A stretch of 6,720 nucleotides of DNA from Deltaproteobacteria bacterium (lineage in GTDB: Bacteria; Desulfobacterota; Desulfobulbia; Desulfobulbales; SURF-16), in the NCBI GenBank assembly GCA_029939635.1, contig JAOZSN010000059.1, positions 1-6,720 on the forward strand, written 5' to 3'. Numbering within the stretch: the stretch's first letter is position 1; every line of letters begins with the position of its first letter. The notes below the pieces were generated by a model, which was not told the origin of the DNA, ran no database searches, and saw only the letters and a list, made by a program, of their open reading frames with translations. Below are positions 1 through 5,057 of the stretch, piece after piece. The position numbers and the translations under genes are program-made.

Positions 1-1
1 G

Positions 2-457
2 GACGAGGAACGCCTTGTCCCCCTGTTTCAAGCCATTAGCGCACACAATCTCATCATGGTGCTGCATTGCGGCTATGACATTGGCTTTGCCAAGGAACGC
101 CGGGCTGACCCCAAACAGCTCCTTGCTTTAATCAGCCGTTTCCCAAAGCTCAAGCTGGTGGCGGCCCATCTGGGTTCCTGGCAACTCTGGGATGAGGTGG
201 AAGAATATCTGCTCGGCGAAGATATATATCTCGACCTCGCCTTTGCCCTGCAATTCTTAGGCAAAGATCAGGCCTACCGCATTCTTACCAACCACCGACC
301 CGACCGTCTGCTCTTTGGCAGCGATTCACCTTGGGCCGATCAGGGCGAGGGGATTGCATTATTACACGAACTTAGCTTGGAAAAAGAGCTGGAAGAAAAA
401 ATTCTCTTTAGGAATGGTGAAGAGCTACTAAACGGCTCCGTTTCCCGTAAATATTGA
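2..457 (+). CDS. amidohydrolase family protein (TIM-barrel metal-dependent hydrolase), 5' partial
   Basis: This is the C-terminal part of a hydrolase of the amidohydrolase-2 type (COG2159-like). The frame is open from base 2, so the true start lies off the left edge; the ATG at 56 falls inside a conserved beta strand and is probably internal. Three family signatures are visible, numbered from base 2: a strand ending in HCG (His22), a strand ending in AAHLGSW (His56), and FGSDSPW (Asp108). In this superfamily such His and Asp residues bind the catalytic metal. The first, N-terminal HxH metal motif would be off the window. The protein is cytoplasmic by appearance, with no membrane segment in the visible part. 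The substrate cannot be told; the family includes decarboxylases and C-N or C-O hydrolases. TatD-type DNases are a less good fit because the FGSDSPW pattern is typical of amidohydrolase-2. It converges on lptC and appears unrelated to it. Confidence 0.8.
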   Translation, partial: DEERLVPLFQAISAHNLIMVLHCGYDIGFAKERRADPKQLLALISRFPKLKLVAAHLGSWQLWDEVEEYLLGEDIYLDLAFALQFLGKDQAYRILTNHRPDRLLFGSDSPWADQGEGIALLHELSLEKELEEKILFRNGEELLNGSVSRKY

Positions 458-657
458 TTACTTTTTTTGGTGGCCATACCCGGATGTGAGGAGCTGTCTT
501 TCTCGACTACGGACACCACTTTTCTTGGGTTCATTAACACAGATAAGCGACCGTAAGAAGACTTCGAACCAGCCAGCTGGTGTTAACCAAGCCTCCCTCC
601 GGCGATTGGCACAGAACAGTAGCAGGCGAGGCTATCAGTCCATTGCAAAAAACACAA
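458..657. other. intergenic region between convergent genes
   Basis: This 200-base gap lies between the stop of the amidohydrolase gene (plus strand) and the stop of lptC (minus strand). No frame on either strand gives a protein with recognisable family character or a good ribosome site. A run of seven T follows the amidohydrolase stop at about 462-468, but no strong GC-rich stem stands directly before it. The only notable structure is the interrupted inverted repeat at 524-591. I see no tRNA, SRP RNA, RNase P RNA or tmRNA signature. On the minus strand no lptA follows lptC. Confidence 0.6.
524..591. repeat. interrupted inverted repeat in convergent intergenic gap
   Basis: The left arm is CTTGG (524-528), five unpaired bases, then TTAACAC (534-540). 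The right arm is GTGTTAA (580-586) followed directly by CCAAG (587-591). All 12 bases pair, with a five-base bulge on the left side and a 39-base middle part. It could fold in RNA from either strand and might help end transcription from one or both convergent genes. It is not a classical intrinsic terminator because no T-run follows either arm closely. Function is unproven. Confidence 0.4.
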
Positions 658-1209
658 TTACAACCGACAAACAACCCTCTTACCCACCCGAAAATCACCA
701 CTGCGCAGATTATACATCATGCTACCGCCATGAACCTCTGCCTCTTCTGAGGTGAGATGAACCGGGGTGGCTGTTTTCAACACTTGATAGGCAGTAAGAT
801 AACGCATGGCATCGGTGGTCAGGCGATACTTACCACCTTGGGTCTCCACCTGCACATCATCAACGATGGTAACGACATTATGCCGCACTGAGAAAAGGGC
901 CTCACCACCGCGAATTGTAGTGGACTCTCCCTTGTCATCCATGAGCAGACAGTCAACCTGTTGTAGATGGTATTCTTCAGTCTCAAATTCACTGTTCTGC
1001 ACACCTGCCGCCTTGAGCACCAATTCCAAACGACCCTGGTTATATTGATTTAGGATAACGTCTTCCATCTGCAGACGCTGATCACGATTTTCAGCGGGTG
1101 GACGTTCGGCAATGTGGATGGCTAAAAAAGAGGCAAACAGGGGTTGCCAAAAGGGAAAGGATACTGCCAGCCCTAGGGGAATGAGCCAGAGACGATTTCG
1201 GCTTTTCAT
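658..1209 (-). CDS. lptC: LptC, LPS export periplasmic protein
   Basis: LptC anchors the periplasmic LPS bridge to the inner-membrane LptBFG transporter. The 183-residue product fits the family in length and layout. It has a short basic N-terminus (MKSRNR), one hydrophobic segment at about residues 8-30, then a periplasmic beta-rich domain. The domain shows the LptA/LptC-like pattern of G-x-A strands and short turns, for example RGGEALFS (100-107), TQGGKYRLTTDAM (123-135) and SEEAEVHGGSM (154-164). The ATG at 1209 is chosen because it gives a normal membrane anchor. A TTG five codons upstream (1224) is also in frame and lies only 11 bases from the kdsC stop; neither start has a clear Shine-Dalgarno site. 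The gene is last in the pyrG-kdsA-kdsC-lptC operon. lptA, often next, is not found downstream. Identification rests on domain layout and context, since the family is poorly conserved in sequence. Confidence 0.87.
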   Translation of the reverse strand: MKSRNRLWLIPLGLAVSFPFWQPLFASFLAIHIAERPPAENRDQRLQMEDVILNQYNQGRLELVLKAAGVQNSEFETEEYHLQQVDCLLMDDKGESTTIRGGEALFSVRHNVVTIVDDVQVETQGGKYRLTTDAMRYLTAYQVLKTATPVHLTSEEAEVHGGSMMYNLRSGDFRVGKRVVCRL

Positions 1210-1218
1210 AAAAGAAAG

Positions 1219-1246
1219 TTTCAAGTTTCGCGTTTCTAGTTTCGAG
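1219..1246. repeat. four-copy heptanucleotide tandem repeat TTTCNNG
   Basis: On the plus strand TTTC starts at 1219, 1226, 1233 and 1240, exactly seven bases apart, and each copy ends in G (TTTCAAG, TTTCGCG, TTTCTAG, TTTCGAG). Read in the gene direction this is a run of GAAAC-type units. The repeat covers the last two codons and the stop of kdsC, the short gap and the alternative TTG start of lptC. A copy-number change would alter the kdsC tail or the kdsC-lptC spacing. It may be a slippage-prone microsatellite or an insertion remnant; no function is shown. Confidence 0.7.
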
Positions 1247-1877
1247 CCAGGTATTTGCCCAGCAACTCTTTATACATACCCTTGGCATCAATAATAAGAT
1301 CACACACCTCGCGCACCGCACCATGACCACCATCTCGACGGGTTACAAAGTCTACAGCATCATTCATCTCTGGGACACCATCGGCCACCGTGGCGGCAAG
1401 TCCAACCTTGGCAAGCAAGGGTAAATCAAGCCAGTCATCACCCACATAGGCCACCTGCTCTGGCTGCAGACCAAGCTCAACAAGGATTTCCTCAAAAACC
1501 GCGACCTTATTGCGTTTGCCCTGGTGGAGATGCTCAATCTGCAAATCCTGACAACGACGAATCAAGGCCTTGGACGTACGGGCGGTGATAATACCCACCT
1601 CCACCCCAGCCTGGCGCAGGAGATTAAGGCCAAAACCATCGCGGGAGTTAAAGGTCTTTAACTCTATGCCCTCATCACTGTAGGTAATGGAACCATCGGT
1701 GAGTACACCATCCACATCGAGCAGCAATAACTTGACCTTGGCAGCCTTGGGCAGGCACGCCCTCCAGACAAAACCACGTTCCTCAACCTTTACCCGAGCT
1801 GCTGCCTTATCAAGCAAGGCCTGGGTCAGTTCACAGTCACCAATATAGCCATCCTTACCAGGGACACATTCAGCCAT
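1236..1877 (-). CDS. kdsC: 3-deoxy-D-manno-octulosonate 8-phosphate phosphatase (KdsC)
   Basis: KdsC hydrolyses Kdo-8-phosphate to Kdo and phosphate (EC 3.1.3.45), the step after KdsA in making the inner-core sugar of LPS. It is a cytoplasmic, Mg-dependent HAD-superfamily enzyme. Visible motifs are motif I DVDGVLTDG (nucleophile Asp54, acid/base Asp56), motif II in IITART (Thr98), a lysine region QGKRNK (119-124) and motif IV GDDWLD (146-151). The tail GGHGAVREVCDL (183-194) is a strong KdsC signature. At 213 residues it is longer than usual (about 170-188): some 53 residues precede the first catalytic Asp, against about 31 in E. coli as I recall that sequence. No internal ATG or GTG start is apparent before motif I, so the ATG at 1877 is kept. 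That ATG lies one base after the kdsA stop, so translation is probably coupled. Confidence 0.94.
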   Translation of the reverse strand: MAECVPGKDGYIGDCELTQALLDKAAARVKVEERGFVWRACLPKAAKVKLLLLDVDGVLTDGSITYSDEGIELKTFNSRDGFGLNLLRQAGVEVGIITARTSKALIRRCQDLQIEHLHQGKRNKVAVFEEILVELGLQPEQVAYVGDDWLDLPLLAKVGLAATVADGVPEMNDAVDFVTRRDGGHGAVREVCDLIIDAKGMYKELLGKYLARN

Positions 1878-1878
1878 A

Positions 1879-2697
1879 TTATGCGTTTACCACTTCATGA
1901 ATGCGCTTCAAGATGACAAGCAGGTCTTCAACCTCATCCAGGGGCATGGAGTTAGGACCGTCACAGAGGGCCTCCTCTGGCTTGGGGTGAATTTCCATAA
2001 ATAAGCCGTCAATACCAGCGGCCACTGCTGCCCGCGTCAGAGGTGGGATAAATTCACGCTGACCACCGGAGCTGCCGCCGGCACCACCGGGCAACTGTAC
2101 AGAATGGGTCGCATCATAAATCACTGGGCAACCTAAGCCCCGCATGACAGGCAGGGCACGCATGTCCACCACCAAATTATTATAGCCATACATGATGCCA
2201 CGCTCGGTTAGTATGACCTTATCATTACCGCTCTGGCGCACCTTATTGACGGCATTTTCCATATCCCAGGGGGAGAGGAACTGACCCTTCTTGATGCTGA
2301 TCGGTTTTCCTGTGGCTGCTGCTGCTGCCAACAGATCGGTCTGACGGCTCAAAAAGGCAGGGATCTGAATAATATCAAGCACCTCACCAGCGGCCTTGGC
2401 CTGGTTTGGTTCATGGATATCAGAGATCACCGGCACCTCAAATTCGTCACGAATACGGGAGAGGAGATCAAGGCCTTTTTCCAGACCAGGGCCACGATAG
2501 GAGGCCAAAGAAGTACGGTTGGCCTTATCAAAGGAGGCCTTGAAGACATAGGGGATTCCTAAACGAGAGGTTATCTCTTTAAGACGCTCCACCGTGGTAC
2601 GTACCACCTCTTCTGATTCAATCACACAAGGGCCACCGATGAGAAGTAACGGCTGACCTGGGCCAATCTTGATGTCATTGCTGATAGATATGGTCAT
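1879..2697 (-). CDS. kdsA: 3-deoxy-8-phosphooctulonate synthase (Kdo8P synthase, KdsA)
   Basis: KdsA condenses phosphoenolpyruvate with arabinose 5-phosphate to form Kdo-8-phosphate (EC 2.5.1.55), the committed step to Kdo. It is a cytoplasmic TIM-barrel enzyme of the DAHP-synthase type I fold. The 272-residue product is full length. Motifs include GGPCVIES (21-28), FKASFDKANRTS (52-63, with the family KANRS-like substrate motif), IQIPAFLSRQTDLL (110-123), YDATHSVQLPGG (194-205) and CDGPNS (245-250). Cys24, His198, Glu235 and Asp246 match the four metal ligands known in the Aquifex enzyme, whereas the metal-free E. coli enzyme has Asn at the Cys position. This one should therefore be metal-dependent. 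The ATG at 2697 has a GAGGGG ribosome site six bases upstream, which overlaps the pyrG stop. kdsC follows after one base. Confidence 0.97.
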   Translation of the reverse strand: MTISISNDIKIGPGQPLLLIGGPCVIESEEVVRTTVERLKEITSRLGIPYVFKASFDKANRTSLASYRGPGLEKGLDLLSRIRDEFEVPVISDIHEPNQAKAAGEVLDIIQIPAFLSRQTDLLAAAAATGKPISIKKGQFLSPWDMENAVNKVRQSGNDKVILTERGIMYGYNNLVVDMRALPVMRGLGCPVIYDATHSVQLPGGAGGSSGGQREFIPPLTRAAVAAGIDGLFMEIHPKPEEALCDGPNSMPLDEVEDLLVILKRIHEVVNA

Positions 2698-2703
2698 ATA
2701 CTA

Positions 2704-2709
2704 CCCCTC
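2704..2709 (-). promoter_or_regulatory. ribosome binding site of kdsA
   Basis: GAGGGG, read on the minus strand, sits six bases before the kdsA ATG and begins within the pyrG TAG stop codon. A second AAGGAG lies just upstream inside the last two pyrG codons. This supports the kdsA start and suggests that ribosomes ending pyrG help start kdsA. Confidence 0.65.
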
Positions 2710-4361
2710 TACTCCTTACCTGCGTACTCCAGCCCTGCCTTAATAAAATCGCGGAAGAGTGGATGGGGGGTCATGGGGCGGGATTTAAATTCAGGATGAA
2801 ACTGGCAGGCCAGAAACCAGGGATGATCAGCAATCTCAACGATCTCCACCAGGTTATTATCGGCGGAGGTACCACTGATAACAAGACCCTTTTTCTCCAG
2901 CTTGTCGCGGAACTCTGGGTTGAACTCAAAACGATGGCGATGACGTTCGTCAATCTTCTTACAGCCATAGGCCTTATCGGCAAAGGTCTTCTTCGTAATT
3001 TCACAGGGATAGCTGCCCAGGCGCATGGTACCACCGATATCTGACTCCTCATCACGAACATGGGTCACACCGGTACGAGGGTCAAACCACTCCTTCATCA
3101 GATAAATGACCTGCGCCTTGCTATCCTTATCAAACTCAGCAGAGTTGGCCTTGCTCATACCAGCCACATTACGGGCAAACTCCACCACGGCCATCTGCAT
3201 ACCTAGACAAATACCAAAGAAAGGTATCTTCTTTTCTCTGGCATAAGTAATGGCGAGGATCTTTCCTTCCACCCCACGTTTACCAAAACCACCCGGCACC
3301 AGGATGCCATGCACATCAGCCAGCAATTCGTCCACATCACCGCTTTCCAACTCTTCGGCATTAATATAGACAAGATCAACCTGGCTATCATTCGCCACGC
3401 CGCCATGCACCAAGGATTCATGGAGACTCTTGTATGACTCGGTGAGATCGACATATTTACCAATAATGGCAATGGTCACTTTATGCATAGGTGCCTTAAG
3501 CTTCCGCACCAACTCCTGCCATGGTTCAATCTTAGGAGCACCAGTCCAAACACCAAGCAACTCAAGAATCTTGGTATCCAATCCTTCGTTATGGAAATGA
3601 AGGGGCACCTCATAGATGGTATCCACGTCCCGGGCCGTAATAACCGCATCGGTGGGTACATTACAAAACAGGGATATCTTCTGCTTTAAACCTTTATTAA
3701 GCTCCACGGCAGTACGACAAAGCAGAATATCGGGCTGAATACCAATGGCACGCAGCTCTTTTACTGAATGCTGAGTGGGCTTGGTCTTCACCTCACCAGC
3801 TGTTTTCAGATAGGGTACCCAAGTAACATGGATGAACAGGGTATCGGCACGCCCCACATCCAGGCGAAACTGGCGGATGGCCTCAATAAAGGGCTGACCC
3901 TCAATATCGCCAATGGTACCGCCTATCTCAACAATGGCAACATCTGCCTCGCCCTCTAGGCCATGGATGGCTTTCTTGATCTCATCGGTGATATGGGGAA
4001 TAACCTGCACTGTACCACCATTATACTCACCACGCCGTTCCTTGGTAATGACGGAGTGATAAATACGACCAGAGGTAAAATTATGCTTTTGCCCCAGCTT
4101 GGCAGAGGTATAGCGCTCATAATGGCCTAAATCCAGATCCGTCTCAGCCCCGTCATCGGTGACATACACCTCGCCGTGCTGAAATGGATTCATGGTACCA
4201 GGATCAACATTTATATAGGGATCCAACTTCTGCATGGTAATGGTCAGGCCACGACACTCAAGCAAGGCACCTATGGCAGCAGCGGCTAAACCCTTCCCCA
4301 AGGAAGAGAGTACACCACCAGTAATAAAAATATACTTTGTTTTCTTTTTTTCGATTTCCAT
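2709..4361 (-). CDS. pyrG: CTP synthase (glutamine-hydrolysing)
   Basis: PyrG converts UTP to CTP using ATP and glutamine (EC 6.3.4.2), in the cytoplasm, as the last step of de novo pyrimidine synthesis. The 550-residue product is full length (E. coli about 545). The N-terminal synthetase domain (about 1-275) has the P-loop-like GGVLSSLGKG (15-24), KLDPYINVDPGTM (45-57), HGEVYVTDDGAETDLDLGHYER (62-83), VEIGGTIGDIEGQPF (144-158) and KTKPTQHSVKEL (192-203). The C-terminal class I glutamine amidotransferase domain (about 296-545) has an oxyanion-type VPGGFGKRG (355-363), nucleophile Cys385 in GICLGMQ, and His522 and Glu524 in CQFHPEF. The ATG at 4361 is the only good start, but no clear Shine-Dalgarno site precedes it. 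It is first in the operon with kdsA, kdsC and lptC. CTP is later used by KdsB to activate Kdo, which fits the grouping. Confidence 0.98.
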   Translation of the reverse strand: MEIEKKKTKYIFITGGVLSSLGKGLAAAAIGALLECRGLTITMQKLDPYINVDPGTMNPFQHGEVYVTDDGAETDLDLGHYERYTSAKLGQKHNFTSGRIYHSVITKERRGEYNGGTVQVIPHITDEIKKAIHGLEGEADVAIVEIGGTIGDIEGQPFIEAIRQFRLDVGRADTLFIHVTWVPYLKTAGEVKTKPTQHSVKELRAIGIQPDILLCRTAVELNKGLKQKISLFCNVPTDAVITARDVDTIYEVPLHFHNEGLDTKILELLGVWTGAPKIEPWQELVRKLKAPMHKVTIAIIGKYVDLTESYKSLHESLVHGGVANDSQVDLVYINAEELESGDVDELLADVHGILVPGGFGKRGVEGKILAITYAREKKIPFFGICLGMQMAVVEFARNVAGMSKANSAEFDKDSKAQVIYLMKEWFDPRTGVTHVRDEESDIGGTMRLGSYPCEITKKTFADKAYGCKKIDERHRHRFEFNPEFRDKLEKKGLVISGTSADNNLVEIVEIADHPWFLACQFHPEFKSRPMTPHPLFRDFIKAGLEYAGKE

Positions 4362-4416
4362 GGGGTCTATATGGCAGGGGGTGAGTGGAAGAAAAGGGAG
4401 AATAAAATCAGCCGAT

Positions 4417-4445
4417 ACTATAGTGCAAGAAGGTTCTCTTTTCCA
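4417..4445 (-). promoter_or_regulatory. candidate sigma70-type promoter for the pyrG-kdsA-kdsC-lptC operon
   Basis: On the minus strand TGGAAA (4445-4440) and TATAGT (4422-4417) are separated by 17 bases; they match TTGACA at 4 of 6 and TATAAT at 5 of 6. Transcription would start near 4410, giving a leader of roughly 50 bases. The position suits the operon, but such matches also occur by chance in AT-rich DNA. Confidence 0.4.
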
Positions 4446-4485
4446 GCGCTATTTATTCTCCAAATCCAATAACCTTAAAAAAACA

Positions 4486-4514
4486 TCGACAAAAACCATG
4501 AAAATCCATACTAT
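4486..4514 (+). promoter_or_regulatory. candidate sigma70-type promoter for the AP2-like / cytochrome genes
   Basis: TCGACA (4486-4491) matches TTGACA at 5 of 6 and TACTAT (4509-4514) matches TATAAT at 4 of 6, with a 17-base spacer. Start of transcription would be near 4521, leaving a leader of about 63 bases to the GTG start or 120 bases to the ATG start. The inverted repeat at 4496-4529 covers the spacer, the -10 box and the likely start site, as an operator would. Confidence 0.38.
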
Positions 4515-4529
4515 GAGCAGGTTTCATGG
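4496..4529. repeat. 8-bp inverted repeat, possible operator or RNA hairpin
   Basis: CCATGAAA (4496-4503) and TTTCATGG (4522-4529) are perfect inverted copies 18 bases apart. A smaller palindrome, CATA-C-TATG (4507-4515), sits within the interval. The repeat overlaps the rightward promoter candidate, so it could be a repressor site. Read on the minus strand, the stem is followed at once by five T and could act as a weak terminator or attenuator if any leftward transcript starts to the right of it. Confidence 0.5.
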
Positions 4530-4583
4530 CAGTAATCTTGACTTTTTTTAAAATTCAGGCCAATAAGTAGCCATAAAGGGGAT

Positions 4584-5054
4584 GTGCGAAAAAAATTATC
4601 CCCCTACCATAAATCAATCCCTATATACGTATCGTGCCCCATGCCAAGATCAGCAAAATATCGTAATATTTCACGTATTGACCATATCAATACCCATGGC
4701 TGGTACGCCCGGGTAATGAATAATGGCAGACAACGTTCCAAACTATTTTCTGACCTGAAAAACGGTGGCAACCAAGCCGCTCTCCTCTGCGCCATGGCCT
4801 GGCGAGACAGGATGAAGGAGGAAATGGGAATCCCCATCACCAGCAAGCATATTCAGGGCAAGGCCAATACTAATACCGGCATTGTTGGGGTGCGTTTCAG
4901 TGAAAAGGAAAATAAGTTCTATGTCAGTTGGCAATGCCCTGATGGCCGTCCTGGCAACACCTCAGTATCAGCAAATAAACATGGTAAAAAAAAGGCCTTA
5001 AAAATGGCGGTGGCCATTCGTGATGAAAAAGAAAGAATACGGCTGTCAGAATAA
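4584..5054 (+). CDS. small protein with two AP2/ERF-like DNA-binding repeats
   Basis: The product looks like a free-standing bacterial AP2-domain protein. Repeat one (about residues 28-80) carries ISRID (29-33), HGWYARV (38-44), LFSD (54-57) and AWRDRM (72-77). Repeat two (about 96-152) carries NTGIVGVRFSE (97-107), FYVSW (112-116) and AVAIRDEKE (142-150). Each fits three strands followed by one helix, the AP2 fold, which binds DNA in plant and apicomplexan regulators and occurs in bacterial HNH homing endonucleases. No nuclease motif is present. The protein is basic, without signal peptide or membrane segment. The longest frame starts at GTG 4584, where AAGGGG is only two bases upstream; the ATG at 4641 (residue 20), just before the first repeat, may be the real start. 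The next gene begins three bases after the stop, so they may share a transcript. Target and role are unknown. Confidence 0.8.
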   Translation: MRKKLSPYHKSIPIYVSCPMPRSAKYRNISRIDHINTHGWYARVMNNGRQRSKLFSDLKNGGNQAALLCAMAWRDRMKEEMGIPITSKHIQGKANTNTGIVGVRFSEKENKFYVSWQCPDGRPGNTSVSANKHGKKKALKMAVAIRDEKERIRLSE

Positions 5055-5057
5055 CTG

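Larger units (their letters stand above)
4362..4583. other. divergent intergenic control region (pyrG leftward, AP2-like gene rightward)
   Basis: This 222-base region separates the two divergent operons. It is AT-rich with several A and T runs and contains no credible gene. It holds a leftward promoter candidate (4417-4445), a rightward candidate (4486-4514) and an 8-bp inverted repeat (4496-4529). A further TTGACT at 4538-4543 lacks a good -10 partner at 16-18 bases. No riboswitch or T-box pattern was recognised. Confidence 0.6.

Noticed and set aside
430..468. Possible intrinsic terminator at the amidohydrolase gene end (AAACGG-CT-CCGTTT, later seven T)
   Set aside because: The loop is too small, the stem lies within the coding region and the T-run is about 18 bases away.
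555..600. GGTTCGAA on the minus strand, resembling a tRNA T-loop
   Set aside because: The flanking five-base stems do not pair and no acceptor, D or anticodon arms can be drawn around it.
475..657. Possible transposase remnant in the gap
   Set aside because: Translations in all frames show no DDE or HTH pattern, and no terminal inverted repeats with target duplication were found.
486..755. Open frame on the plus strand across the gap and the lptC 3' end
   Set aside because: Biased composition rich in Ser, Arg and Pro, no family resemblance, no good ribosome site, and it overlaps lptC antisense.
4420..4450. Possible sigma54 promoter on the minus strand (TGG ... TTGCA)
   Set aside because: The GG and GC elements are 18 bases apart rather than the required 12.
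4234..4551. Plus-strand open frame overlapping the pyrG 5' end and the control region
   Set aside because: The first part is the antisense of well-conserved pyrG codons; the rest is low-complexity AT-rich translation with no domain.
4582..4720. Short frame starting ATG at 4582, a possible leader peptide
   Set aside because: The purine-rich stretch ends directly at the ATG, leaving no ribosome spacing, and the frame runs into the AP2-like gene without any meaningful product.
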